24,592 nucleotides of DNA from Tetmemena sp. SeJ-2015. Taxonomy: Eukaryota; Ciliophora; Spirotrichea; Sporadotrichida; Oxytrichidae. A program made the translations under genes and the position numbers. The DNA is taken from assembly GCA_027382625.1 (NCBI GenBank), contig JAJKFJ010021113.1, positions 1-24,592 of the forward strand, in the 5' to 3' direction. The notes under the pieces were generated by a model. That model saw only the letters and a program-made list of their open reading frames with translations. It was not told where the DNA came from and ran no database searches. Shown piece after piece: positions 9,690-21,354 of this stretch; position 1 is the stretch's first letter, and every line of letters begins with the position of its first letter.

Positions 9690-11150
9690 AATTAAACATC
9701 TCAATTAACCTTATATAGTTAATTTAGATTATTATTTTTTTATATTTATTTCATTAATATATAGAGGTTAAAGATTTATATTCAACAATTATCACACTTA
9801 AGAATTCCTTAATTTAAGCCATAATTTGCATTAAGAAAATATTAAAACATCATATAGGGCATGTACTCTATTCCAAGACATCAAGATTTTTATATATTAT
9901 AGATGGCACTTGATTGGATAATATAATTAGAGCATATAATAAAATAAAATTTATTGATAGAATTGCACTTTACCTTTTTACAATTTTAAAAAAAATGACC
10001 TAACAAGGTTTTTTTAATAAAATACGTGCGTTCTTGGAAAATCACCTCTTTATGCACCAGCCAGCATTTGATTAGCCTTTTTCCATCATTTTATAGTTGT
10101 TGTAAGGGTAGAAAATGTATGTACTCATAATGAGCCCCCCACATTCAGGTACTCACTTAAGCATTTAACATTAGCTAGACAGCGCTAAGCAAAAATACCT
10201 CAGCAAGGAAAGAGGAGAGTAAATAACCAAAAAGCACCTAGCTTGACTTGGAAACTCAATGATTTAATTTCACCTTAAAAAGTAGGACTAAAAATAACCA
10301 GCTGTTATATCTAGCCTGACTTCAGCACAAGAGGTACTAGAAAATATTGATAGTATGATAGTCTCGTATCTGATTTGCTACACCCATTATAATTTTAACT
10401 TCAACTATTTATTCCTTTTGAGATCTCAATCTGAAGATAGGGATACTAATATAGATTTAGAGAAGTAAAATTTGTGAACTTCAACTATACTAGTTTAGCT
10501 AATGAGTTTATCAAAATTCAAGGACCCTTCTATTACTTATATCAACGCTTTCCGATGGATTATCAAATAAGATTGCCTCAAGAGTGGTTCTCTCTCTAGA
10601 GACAAAGCAATTACCCGAAAATCTATATCCCTATTCCAAACTTACTTTGAAGCAATTGTTTTATCAAATTTTGTATTACATTTAAGAAATAGTAATTTTA
10701 TTTATTACTCAGGCATTCAAATAATTTTTCATTTTTTAGATTTACTATTTATTGACTTTAATAAACAATTTTTTAGTAATTAAAATCCATTCTAAATTTC
10801 TTAAAAAATTGCATTTCCCTCCCAAGATTTTATCCGTTTTATAAATGATAATTTTCCTTTTAAGATATTATTTTGAGTTTCAGGCTTCAAAATAATTTCG
10901 ATTAAATCATTGAATATTCTTTTACTTTGTTAATCTGGAAATCTTCTCATTTTTTTTATTATTAAATATTTTAGAATATATCTGATTTTTTTTTTTATAG
11001 CTAATCTTTTTGTTTCGCATTTAAAATTATTTTTAAGTCCTTACCTACTTAATCAACTTCTTTAATGTATCCTTTTTTTTCCTAATTTAATCTCACAATA
11101 TCTTCAATCTTTTTTAAATAAATCAACTTAGTACGCACTCAATTTGTTTT
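9690..11150 (+). repeat. Long repeat R2, main block, copy A
   Basis: Colinear, same-orientation homology with 16075-17440 over about 1.4 kb. Landmarks in order are ATATTATAGATG(G/A)(C/T)AC near 9895, GCTAAGCAAAAA near 10186, CAATGATTTAATTTCACCTT near 10258, CCTTTTGAGATCTC near 10417, GATGGATTATCAAAT near 10555, ATCCGTTTTATAAAT near 10830 and ACTCAATTGTTTT-like sequence near 11135. Indels relative to copy B break every shared reading frame, so the similarity is not protein-driven. I see no terminal inverted repeats or target duplications at either end. It is either an old tandem or segmental duplication or two insertions of a non-autonomous element. Confidence 0.8.
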
Positions 11151-12925
11151 TTCTTTCTATTATTCTTAAAATTATATCCATTTTTTTTTTTTAAAATATT
11201 TTTGGGAAAAATTAATTATTTATTAAATATTTATAAAAATCGTTTTTTTTAAATAAAAAAAAAATTCCAAAAAATAAAATCCTCTGAATTTTACATCCAT
11301 AAAACTTTGTGTAAGCTCAAATCAGAGGATTAAGCGATAAAAATTTAAATGAAAAGGTATTTTTTAGGTGCTTTTACTTATCCCCAAAAGTTAAATTTGC
11401 TGTGAGGAATAAAAAAAAAATAAACTTACTTTAATTTTTAATTGCTATCGAACAAGCTTAGTATAAATTGCTATCTCTATTTTTTAAATTTTAACCAACC
11501 CCCTTTTTTAAAGGGTTAGTTAGAGCTATCTTACATAAATAATTTTTTAAATTTTTTAAATTAAAATTATTTTTAAAAGAACAAAAATTTTAAATTTTTT
11601 TAAAAAATTTTTTTTTTTAAAAATTTATTTTATTTTAATTTTAAATTAAAATATCAAAATTTTTAAAAAATCAATTTTATTAAAAAATTTAGAAAATAAA
11701 AAATAGAAATTAAAAGGATATTTTAAATTTTTTTGAGTAGTTTTTTATTTTATTCTTGAACAAGTTACCTATTTCTCCCAGTTTTAAAAAAAAGGTACAA
11801 TGGCTAAAACGAAAATTTAAGCTTAATTTCTTTTAATAAATTTTTTAAAATTTGCAATTTTTGTTTTAAAATTAAATTTTATTTTCTTATTTAAATATTA
11901 GAATGAAAAGTGCCCTGCATCTTCGTAAAAAAAAGTGTAAAAATTTAATATTTTAATAAGAATTAAATTTTTTTAAAATTTTTTTTAAAATTAATTTTTT
12001 TAAAAAATTTAATTAAAATTTTAAAATTTAAATATTTTGGGGAAAAAGCTTTTATTTAATTGTTTTTTTTTTTTTTAAAAAAATAATTTAATTAAACAAA
12101 TAAAAAAGATTCCTTGTTTAGTTACTACTTTAATCTCCTATTCCTCATAAAATTTAATTTTTATTTATAAAGCTTATCTGAATTTAAGTATTTATATTCC
12201 CTCTATCTCTTTATTGTGGCCCAAAAATAGGGGAATTCCAATTTTTTTTTAAAAAAAAAAAGTGTAATTTTAAAATTTAAACAGCTATGGCCTATTAGAT
12301 GTCTCAAAGATAAAGATTTTTAAAAAATTTTTTTTTATTTGATTTTTAAAAAAGGATTTAATATTTAAAATTTTTTTCCTAAAATTTTAAAAAGTTATAA
12401 TATTTTTTAGTGTTTAAAAAAAAAATTAAAAATTTTTTATAAATTTTATTTTTAAAAAAGGGGCATTTACCAGAAATTAAAAAAAATTTAAAACAACAAA
12501 AAATTATAAGGTGTTGGGTAAATTTTTAAAATTTTCATAGATATAACCATATAAAATTAATCAATGTTAAATGATAAAAGTAAAAGTCTCATAAATTTAA
12601 TAAATTATTTTACTTTTATTTTTCTGGTTGTTTCTTAAAAAACCAATTTTAAAAATTTTTTTTAAATTTTTTCCAAGTTTTAAGTTTTAATTGAAAATTT
12701 TTAAAATTTTTTAAAATTTTGAATTAATTTAAAATTTTAATTTAATTTAAATTTTAATTGGGGGGTTTTCTTTTTTCCTATTTTTTTTTTGTAGAAATAA
12801 TTAAAAAATTTAAAAACCTTTTTAAAAAATTTTTATTAGAAAATCAAATTTACTTTCCCCCAAATTAAAATTTTAAACCCCAAATTTAAAAATTTTCCAA
12901 AAATAAAAAAAAGGGGAAAAAATAA
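11151..12925. other. A/T homopolymer zone, low-confidence sequence
   Basis: About 1.8 kb built almost entirely of A and T runs of 4-12 bases, with occasional C or G runs such as CCCCC near 11505 and a G run near 12760. Dinucleotide texture differs from other AT-rich parts of the window, which have mixed A/T rather than long runs. A consensus problem in a long-read assembly is a likely cause, though a genuinely simple AT region is possible. No gene seen. Similar texture continues to about 13600, except within repeat R1. Confidence 0.5.
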
Positions 12926-13168
12926 TAGTTGAGAATTAAATTGAAATCGAGCTTGATTAAAATAATAAATGGTGAGCTGCAACTTCTTGGCAGTTGAAAT
13001 TACTGATTTACCCCTGATCTGCAGCTTATTTGATAGCCAATCAAAAATTAATGTGAGTTTCTTCTTTAATCATCTTTGTATAGCCCCTCAGCAGTGAGAT
13101 ATGATTCGCTCCTTCTTCTACATCATCATTTTCAAAGAATTTTAACTTGTGTTGCTTATAACTTCCTT
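12926..13168 (+). repeat. Dispersed repeat R1, copy 2
   Basis: Second copy of the repeat at 1235-1482, in the same orientation. It begins at the shared GTTGAGAATTAAAT and keeps the order GCTGCAACTT, TTACTGATTTACC/TTCACTGCCTCTACC, GCAGCTTATTTGATAGC, GAGTTTCTTCTTTAATCAT and GTGAGATATGATTCGC. It sits like an island of normal complexity within the homopolymer zone, which suggests real sequence on a poorly resolved background. Weak similarity continues to about 13300. Confidence 0.7.
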
Positions 13169-13668
13169 TCAAAAAATTTTGGGTTTCCCAAAGGGTAAAA
13201 ATTTTAAAATTTTTTCTAATTAAAAATTTATTTTTTAAATTTTAGATTTTTTTATCTCTGATTTTTTCAATTATAATTTAATATAAATTAATTCTATTTT
13301 CAAAAAAAATTCCTTGAAAATGTCATTTTATAAAATCCGAGTATTCCAAAAGCTCGATATAAATTTTAATTTTAAAAGTTTTTAAATTTTGTTACTAAGA
13401 TAAGAAAAAAATTTAAAAAATTTTTTAAACTAAAAAAAAAAAATAAATATATTTTTACTTTAAAATATGGGAAAAATATAAAAGTTTTTTAAAACCAATT
13501 TTTTTGTTTATAAGGTTAAATTTTTTTGGGTTTATTTTTTAAATACAAAAACGTAGATATAAAAAAGAAAAATTTGAGATAGTTTTTTTTTTTCTCAACA
13601 CAAAATTTGGATCACAAATGAAAATGAAAGTTTGAATTTGAAAGTGAGTAATAATATGTGCTAAGTTA
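13169..13668. other. Homopolymer-rich AT DNA, no gene seen
   Basis: Continues the A/T run texture until about 13600 and holds the decaying end of repeat R1. No coding frame has protein-like composition. Confidence 0.5.
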
Positions 13669-13902
13669 TCAGTTTAAGACTTCACACTATTTTAATTTAA
13701 TGATAAATGTTGCGAATTCATAATTTCTGGAGTCATCTAGAATTGTTTTATGATTTGCTAAAGTACTAATGAATTTTTGGAAAATAGGTTCTTACATTAT
13801 TTGATTGACTAACTTCATAAGTTTTATGAACATACTTTGATCATGATTGCTTGAAGGGTGAATGGTATTGCCTAGGTGATATGCATAAATAGTTTAAGTC
13901 AT
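13669..13902 (-). CDS. Possible 77-residue protein, unidentified
   Basis: The minus strand has an ATG at 13900-13902 and an in-frame TGA at 13669-13671 enclosing 77 codons with TAA/TAG read as Gln. The product starts MTQTIYAYHLGNTIHPSS and continues with FIKLMKLVNQIMQEPIFQKF, STLANHKTILDDSRNYEF and ends KLKQCEVLN. It has ordinary, protein-like composition, amphipathic helices, no CGN codons, and a mix of CAA and TAA/TAG for Gln. Length alone is not significant in this code. Just upstream on the same strand (about 14071-14163) another protein-like run ends in TGA (DQGLTVNSFKRKLKFVLSD), possibly part of the same gene. No family recognised. Confidence 0.35.
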
Positions 13903-14224
13903 TCTTCACTTATTTAATATTGCGATTAATTGCTTGCCTCATATAAATTCCAGCCTGTAATTAATTTCCGCTTTATTTCTACTTATTTGTATTTCTATAT
14001 CACCTTTTCATATTTGAAATATATTAAGCCACGGACTGCTTTAGATGATCACAGCTATGAACACCTCCAGATCAGACATCTTAATCAGAAAGCACAAACT
14101 TCAGTTTTCTCTTGAAGCTATTAACTGTAAGCCCCTGGTCAGTAATTCCAAAGACTATAAATTACTGATGATGTATTAAAGGAAGATAGTTTAAAGGGAC
14201 TTTGAGCCTCATATTTAAGAGGGT

Positions 14225-14345
14225 CACTGATAGGGGATATTTAATACTCATATTTTAAGTCACTCTGACTTCTAATATATAATCTTACTCTGGAGACTAT
14301 TTTAACAATTTTTTGAGTTTTTATAATTAAACACAATTTCTAGTT
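14225..14345 (+). repeat. Long repeat R2, 5' block, copy B
   Basis: Counterpart of 9057-9180 in the same orientation, sharing TCATATT-TTAAGTCA(C/T), the TATATAATCTTACTCT core and AATTAAACACAATTTCTAGTT. It marks the left part of copy B, which continues at 16075. Confidence 0.65.
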
Positions 14346-15305
14346 ATTCAAAATCTCGGAATTTGCTTTTTATTTATATCCTTAATTTTTCATGCAAATT
14401 CTAATTCATTTTATATCCTCTTTCTTAAAATCTAACAAAAAGCTTACCATATATACTTTTTTATCATTTAGTTGAGAAAATAAATTTAAAAGTTAAGAGA
14501 ATCTAAATATTAAACTTTTAATTTAAATATAAATAAATTAATAAATGAGGATTTATTAAAAAAAAATTTTAATTCTTTTCAAATTTTAAAATTTAAATTA
14601 AAAATTTTCCAAATTAAATTTATAAGAAATTTATATAAATTATTAAATTAATCTTAATTGGATATTAATTTAATCATTCATAGTCATAATACATTTTTAA
14701 TTAAAGTTATTAAAATTTAATTTTATATTAAAGAAATCTATTAGTCTTATATCTCATAAATATTTTAATTGTTATTCTAGCATGAAGTACTTTAATTTAA
14801 ATATGACTAGAGTGATTATAAGTTCTTATTCTCACTACATTTTAAAACTATTAGCCTTTATTGGAGACTAAATCTTTTTTGAATGTTTATTAAATATTAT
14901 AACTTTGCAATTTCTATTTTTAGGCAAATTAAACATCAGATAAAAATATTTCTTTCTATATTTTAGAAATTAATTATAATCCGAAGAATCACATATATTC
15001 ATTCTCTCTAAGGAAATTACTGTTGCATCTGTTGAGAAAAATATTTTAGCCTTTTTAATGTGCAAAGTTTATTGTGATATCCTTAATTACAGATAACTAC
15101 AACAAACTTAAAGCATAGAACTAGAAATATCCTAAAAATTAATTTAGTGATATAGAATTAGTTTTATCTAGTCCTTAGATATAATTCAAGATACCTCTCT
15201 TGTCTTTTTTTTTTATAAAAAGAAAAAATGATGTATCGATTTATGATATAAATAAATCCTCATCCAGTATGAAAATAAAATTCCGATTTTGCCTCTTAAT
15301 CGCTG
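14346..15305. other. AT-rich DNA, no gene seen
   Basis: About 1 kb of AT-rich DNA inside copy B that has no clear counterpart in copy A. No motif-bearing frame or RNA gene was found. Confidence 0.5.
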
Positions 15306-15701
15306 ATGAGATTTCCAAACACCTTTTCCGATGGAATGTTAGGCATCTCCCAAGTCTACTTTGAGTATTAGAGATATGTAAAATGTAATGATCAGCTTTA
15401 GAGGAATTGGAACTCATCCTTTAGTTCAATTAAATTGAACTCATCAAATATTCTGTTGATAAATCATTCTCTTGAATTTCAAGCCTATTCTCCACAAAGT
15501 TTAACTACTACAGATTAATATTGCTGTCACAGAATTGATTAAGAAAACTGCCACTTTTTTTGCTTGCCTAGACTTTGCTTCCAGGTGCAGATTAATTCAA
15601 ATTTCGATTTATTAAGCTAGGAACTTTAGAGATCAGGCCAGCAGTTATATTTATTTAATAGGAATGCTTAATATAATTCAAATTAATTAGAAGACGTTTG
15701 A
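15306..15701 (+). CDS. Possible 131-residue protein inside repeat copy B
   Basis: ATG at 15306 and TGA at 15699-15701 enclose 131 codons. The product starts MRFPNTFSDGMLGISQVYFE and contains FQAYSPQSLTTTDQYCCHRI and ELQRSGQQLYLFNRNAQYNS. All seven Arg codons are AGA/AGG, and Gln is written by roughly equal numbers of CAA/CAG and TAA/TAG, whereas random AT-rich DNA would favour TAA/TAG. The protein is Ser/Asn/Gln-rich with several Cys and no motif I know. It lies in the interval of copy B that is absent from copy A, so it may be an insertion. Chance openness is possible because only TGA terminates. A small perfect inverted repeat at 15423-15441 lies inside it. Confidence 0.3.
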
Positions 15702-16074
15702 TATTTAAATTCAATGTTTGACTATATATAAGTTCCATATAAATTCTTTTTTTCTCTGGAGAATCCTTTTTGGCAACGGAGGAATAGTAATTAAGTGTGA
15801 GCATAAAATCTCTAGACTCACTATTATAAAATTTTAATAGTATTTTTCTTTAGGAGAAAGAGTTATTTAAGTCTCTATTAAAAAGTTAGCTAGACTATAA
15901 ATATAGCTAAACCCCCATATTTTGTCTTTCTATCGACAATTTAATCATTTCTGTTTTAATCGTTCAGGTTTATACTATCAAATTTAAATTTAATTATAAA
16001 AAATAATCTGATGAGAATAATATAATAAGTCCCTCTTGATATACTCTAATTTATAAAATATTATTTTCTACCTT
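15702..16074. other. AT-rich spacer, no gene seen
   Basis: AT-rich spacer between the possible ORF and the main R2 block, with no feature supported. Confidence 0.5.
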
Positions 16075-17440
16075 AAAATTAAATATCTCAATCAACAATA
16101 TAGTTTGTTTAGATATTATTATTTTCTTTGTATTTTAATTTTGTAAATATTATAACTTAAATTTTTAAAATTAACAACAATATATGTCATTGTTTTGGCT
16201 TGAACTATAAAAATGTGAAATTTATTCTATATACCAGACTCTTGATGATAGGTTAAATCTGAATGAACAAAATATTAAAGCATTATATTTAGTTCCTTCT
16301 TATACAAAAATGCTATTTGGATATTATAGATGATACCTTATCGGATAATTTAATTTACTGAAATAATAAATAAAATGTGATTAAAGAGTGGTGGTAGTTT
16401 AACTTTTTCAAATTTTAGAAAATAAACTTTAAGAGATAAAATATAATACGTGATTAACCTGGAAAACCTACTCTTTCGCAAATGTGAAATCATAAATGGG
16501 ATTTTTACTTTACTTTATTGATGCTCTAAGGGTTTAAAACTACTTACGCATTTGGATAAATCCTTCTGGTACTGACTTAAAGTTTCTGCTTTGCTGGGCA
16601 ATGCTAAGCAAAAAACGCCTAAGCAACGTTTAATAGATTGACAAGAAAAAATGACCAGAGCGTCCTGGCTGGACTTTAAAAATCAAAGATTTAATGTGAA
16701 GCTATACTTAATAGGATTTAAAAATATCCAGTGGTCTAATCCTACTGTGCTTCTCGTATCTAACTCACATTACCCATAACAATTTTAACCTCAATTATTT
16801 TTCCTTTTGAGATCTCTATCCGAAAATAAAGATGTTAATATTGAGCAAGAGATGTACGGTTTGGAGTTTCTATTCTACTCGTTAAGCTAATAAGATTATC
16901 ATAATCCTTGAGTCACTTATCTACACCACTTACTGATGAATTATCAAATTAAATTTCCTCGAGGGTCTCTCTCTCTGAGGCAAAGTAATTACTTCTTAAC
17001 GCTGACTCAAGACAGACTTTTCAAGAAGTACCGGATTTCTAAATTTAATATTTTATTGATATGCATGAGTAATTAAATTAATAAATAACAATTTTATCAA
17101 TTACTATATCATTAAAATAATTTTCCACTGATTGGATTTACTATTTAAATGAGTTTTATAAATATTTTCTTAATATTTTTAAAATGAAAGTTGAATTACA
17201 AAATTATATTTCTATTCCAAAGTTGAATCCGTTTTATAAATTATTTTTTCCTTTTATATAGCCTTCCAGGTTAAGACTCCAAGCTATTTCCTTTTAATTA
17301 TTTAAATATTCATTAACTTTGCTAAACTAATAAGCAGATCATTATTCATATTATCAAATATTTTATTGCTTAATTTATTTTTATAATTTTTCAATAAATA
17401 AACTCAACTTACGTATGTACTCAATTGTCTGTTAGGTAAT
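16075..17440 (+). repeat. Long repeat R2, main block, copy B
   Basis: Same-orientation counterpart of 9690-11150. The order of landmarks is conserved: AATATCTCAATCAAC, GGATATTATAGATGATAC, AATGCTAAGCAAAAAACG, AATCAAAGATTTAATGTGAAG, CTCGTATCTAACTCACATTACC, CCTTTTGAGATCTCTATC, GATGAATTATCAAATTAAAT, GAATCCGTTTTATAAATTA and TACTCAATTGTCTG. Sequence quality is normal here, unlike the homopolymer zone that ends copy A, so this copy is the better reference for the family. No shared reading frame with copy A was found. Confidence 0.8.
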
Positions 17441-18944
17441 AATTTAAATAAGCTGATTTATTTAAGAATGAATAGTAATTTATTTATCTTAAACAAGAGA
17501 TAATAATTTTATAATTATTTATTATTAGATCCAAATGTTCGAGACTACATTCTCTACCTCAAGCTTGAACTACTTCTCACTCTACTACTATTAATAGAGA
17601 AAATTATCCTCAACGATTTCTACTCTAAGAACCCTCAAAAGTAATTTACATTTAGATTAAGTTCGTCCAGACCATTCAATAAACATATTAATATAGTCAA
17701 ATATAAATTTAAGATTTAGTATTAATTAAAAAAGTAATATAGTTTAATAAAATGTATATGCTATTAGTTTATTCATTAATTTTGCCATACTTCTGCTCTT
17801 TTGGTTCTATGTATTTTAAATATCAATCACCGATTTAAATTTAATTCTCTAAAGTTTTTCTTTTTTATATAATAATTAAAAATTTTAAAAATTATTTTTT
17901 TTAAAAAAAAAAATTTAAAATAAGGTTTAAATTTAATTATTAATATATATTTATATAATGATTTTGTCCGAATTTATAAAAGGAGTTCTCAATCTTACAC
18001 GTGGATCTATATAATCATTTTATCATCATTAAATAAAATTGTCAAATAAATATCAAATATGAGCCTTTAAATTTTATTCAATTTTTATATATTATTCTTG
18101 AAGAAATTAGATCCATTTTTAGGAATTTTAAAAATAAGTTAGCCATAGCTGATCTCAAAAAGCAAAGCTTTGTTTTCAGTAAATATAATTTTTTCTTAAA
18201 TTTATAAGGCATATGATTAGTAAAATTTTATTTTCTTTATTAAATGCTAGAATGCCTAATTTTGCTAAAGAAGTAAATTAAAAGCTTTTTTATATTTATA
18301 TTTTATCCAATAATTGATAAAATTTTGCTTTAAACTAAAGTTTCTACTTTATAATTACATTTATTTTAAAATAACTCTTTTTCTTTTTTATTAAATTTAA
18401 ATTATTATTTATCATACTAAATATCCACACATTATATAATACAATGATAATATTATAAAAATCTTATAAATAAACTTCAATTCGGAAAGAATAAATATTA
18501 AATCTAGCGCTGCACTTATATTCAAAGCATTTGGCTTTTTTTAAAATGTCCATTAAATTAAATATAAAAAAATACTTTTCTTTAAAGTCATTAATGAAAT
18601 TAAAGTAAATAATTTAAATTTAATACAATAATTAATTTTAATTTAATTTATTATTAGGAAGAAGAATATATAATATTTCAATAAAATTTTCAAACAATTT
18701 TAAAAATTAAAATAAAAAATACAGCATTTAAAAGAGCTATGAAAATTATAATTTTACAAAGAAAATAAACTTATAAACTCACTTAAAATAAATTAATGGC
18801 TTCTGAAGAGTTATCTGCGATTATTAACTTATATTATAGAACTAATTAATATTTTAAAAATTTGCGAGGAAAAATATAACTATAAGAGTAGCATATATTT
18901 AACATATAGTCATCAAGGTCCAGTAGCTATGGGCATGCGATGAA
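17441..18944. other. AT-rich DNA, no gene seen
   Basis: About 1.5 kb of AT-rich sequence. A more complex spot at 17520-17680 (TCGAGACTACATTCTCTACC...) has no stable frame. The last 100 bases may already belong to a degenerate outer part of the following palindrome, since AACTAATTAATATTTTA near 18840 recurs inverted near 20620. Confidence 0.5.
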
Positions 18945-20525
18945 GGAAACTTAATGGTTTTTCAATGCATCATTATCACTATAGAAGCAATAAGCAAAGT
19001 GCGCTCTCACATCTCAAGCTGAGCTAATGCTGAATTGCATCTAGTGCGCGCATCGAAAACTTCAACTGCGATAGAGAGTGAAGTGCTAGCAAGCATATAC
19101 TCTTTATATTCTGTGTATTTACTCTATGTCAACTACACTTATATTCTTACACCTAAGTAGAAATGATGATTATATACTTGAAATAATAAAGTGATATAGA
19201 GTGCAAATGCATTTTCCATTGATAGCGTAATTACTTGAGTGCGCGCAATGTGCGATATGTGCGCCGTGAAACGCTCATCTCGCAGTGATGCCTACCTGCG
19301 CACTTGTTTGGCATATCGGAAAAGTAAGAAGAGGAGATGCTTGCACTGAGCATACGGGCGATAGTGATTTTCACTCCACCATACTTAAGTTTGCACGTTG
19401 TTTGCCACTTGTATCGTATATGTACATACACATGCCATAGAGGTGCCGCTATCACTAGTGATTTCTCATGTTTTAGCACCATGGTGTAATCGAATAGATA
19501 TGTTAGCAGTGCAAGGAGCAGTGATGCAAGTTTCGCACTATACAGAGTTTGCAGTGAAAGGAGTGCGCTCTAGATAAAAGTGCGATAGAGTTCATCACAC
19601 CATTAATAATGATTAAACAATGAATCGCTATAAGCTTAATAATCACTATTATACTTATATGATTCATTAACTTTCCAATCGATCATATTAATTGGATGTG
19701 ATATATACTCTATTCGCACTTCTTATCTTAGTGAGCGCCACTCTTCACTGCAAACTCATTGCTATATGCGAAACTGCGTAATTCAACTCTGCTCCTGAGC
19801 ATGGGCTAAACAATCATTCATACACCATGTTAGACACAAGAACACGATGAAATTTCTATTGAACTAGTATGCGCTCGCACTCTATCAATGTGTGTACATT
19901 ACGAACAAGTGCAAACAAGTGCAAAACTTAAGTATGGTGGAGTGAAATCACTTATTCGCACTTTTCAGTGCAAAGCATCCTCCTTCTTCTAACTGTTTCC
20001 CGTAACTGCAACAATTTGAGTGCGCAAGAGTAGCCATCATATCGAGAGGAGTCGCGTTTCACGGAGCGCACATATCGCACCTACTTGCAGCGGTGTACGC
20101 AACTCAAGTTAAGTTACGCCTACTTACAAAAATGGAATAAATCGCATTTCGCACACATACTACATTAACTTATAATTGGTTTCAAGTGTATATAATCATC
20201 GATTCTACTACTTAGATCACACTAGTTGGTGTTATAAAGACTAAAAGTGGTTCACAAAATCTAGTGTACATCTTTGAATAAATACACGATATATAGAAGA
20301 AGTTAATATGCGTGTGCCTAGCACCTTTTTCACTCTCTCTATCCGGTCTAGAAGATAGTAGAAGAGTTTTCGATGCGCGACTGACATTTCTCCCCACCCA
20401 CACTAGACTGCCAAGGTCCAGCATTACTCAGCTGTGAGTATGTGAGAGCGCCATACTTGCTTCTGTTATTGCTTCCCGTATTAGTGATAATGATGTCATT
20501 GAACTCATTAAATTTTTCACTTACG
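18945..20525. repeat. 1.6-kb imperfect palindrome (giant inverted repeat)
   Basis: The left arm (about 18945-19634) and right arm (about 19655-20525) are reverse complements along their whole length, with only about 20 bases of loop. Exact matches are 19001-19012 with 20442-20453, 19048-19060 with 20366-20378, 19165-19176 with 20189-20200, and the 18-base block 19373-19390 with 19927-19944. Between these the arms align with many substitutions and indels; the right arm is about 180 bases longer. G+C is clearly higher than in the flanks, and the pentamers GTGCG/CGCAC recur throughout both arms. No frame is preserved between arms, so it does not look protein-coding. It may be a foldback or MITE-type element with very long inverted repeats, or the source of a long hairpin RNA. 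Short ORFs inside it appear incidental. Confidence 0.85.
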
Positions 20526-20892
20526 TTATTTTTTAAAAAATTTAGAAGAAGTAAGCATTTATACAAACTTTTTTTTATAGTTTAAATAGACTTGAGTGAA
20601 AATCATTATATTAAAATATTAATTAGTCTTCGTATAACTCCCTCATCAATTCACCAATTAAAATTACTATCATTAATATAACTTTATTTCAGAGTTAACA
20701 ACTTATTTACAACTTCCATTCTTATATGAGTCATAATTATAGATTCATCCATAATTGCCCTATTCAGTATTCTGGCTAGTTAGAAGAATATGACAAGACA
20801 TTACATTTATAATATCAATCAATGAATGCGATTCATTTTATTTCTCTCAAATCCATATATTTGGCCAAAAGGTTCAACACTTTAGAGACTAT
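20526..20892. other. Spacer right of the palindrome
   Basis: AT-rich spacer. The first about 100 bases may extend the inverted repeat, because TAAAATATTAATTAGTCTTC mirrors 18835-18855. No gene seen. Confidence 0.45.
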
Positions 20893-21135
20893 TCAAGCAT
20901 GTATCCCTCGTATTTAATACTTCTTCTCTAGTTTTATAATCGTGTTACAGTATATTGTCGAATGCCTAGATTCACTTGCACGTTCAATTCTCTGCACAGA
21001 CTTATCTATGGATATGCACTGTATAACAGTAAATAAGCCAGGTAATCGTACGCTAATTTTATCCCTTTGGACAGTGTATTAAAATGTCTATCTACTAATA
21101 TATGTTAACTCAGTCTTTAGTCGTGATCCGCTTTT
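20893..21135 (-). CDS. Doubtful short ORF next to the mobile element
   Basis: The minus strand has an open frame of about 80 codons ending at TGA 20893-20895, with protein-like runs such as YTVQRDKISVRLPGLFTVIQ and SIDKSVQRIERASESRHSTI, and TAR as Gln. It has no convincing ATG, because the tandem repeats begin at its upstream end. A second frame over the same bases is also open. No family recognised. Chance openness is quite possible. Confidence 0.2.
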
Positions 21136-21354
21136 GGGTAAATATTCTATGCAAAAAATTCCGTGAGTAAATATTCCATGTTGGGTAAAAATCACGTGGT
21201 AAAAATTCCATGCTGGCAAAATTCGGTGTGTAAAAATTCCATGTGGTAAAATTCCGTGAGGTTTAAATATTCCATGTGAGGCTAAAATTCCGTGGTAAAA
21301 ATTCCTTGTGGTAAATATTCCGTGGCAAAAATTTCATCTGTAGTTAAAATTCCC
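21136..21354 (+). repeat. Minisatellite cluster, left of transposon genes
   Basis: About fourteen degenerate units of 14-20 bases follow each other, of two alternating forms: TAAAAATTCCATGTGG (16) and TAAAATTCCGTGG (13-14). The invariant core is ATTCC(A/G)TG. Variants include ATTCTATG, ATTCGGTG and ATTCCTTG. The same array in the same orientation reappears at 24496, across the transposase genes. Confidence 0.9.

Noticed and set aside
10050..10345. Long TGA-free plus-strand frame in R2 copy A (contains NEPPTFRYSLKHLTLARQ)
   Set aside because: Copy B does not preserve the frame, and long TGA-free frames are expected by chance when TAA/TAG are sense.
13930..14115. 61-residue plus-strand ORF
   Set aside because: The opposite strand is at least as protein-like here (DQGLTVNSFKRKLKFVLSD), and the plus frame contains rarer codons and a TTG start.
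15423..15441. Perfect small inverted repeat AGTTCAATT-A-AATTGAACT
   Set aside because: Short palindromes are common in AT-rich DNA, and there is no terminator or operator context.
19231..20566. Several 70-83-residue minus-strand ORFs within the palindrome
   Set aside because: Arm-to-arm comparison shows indels that destroy these frames, and they show no motifs; they are incidental to the inverted repeat.
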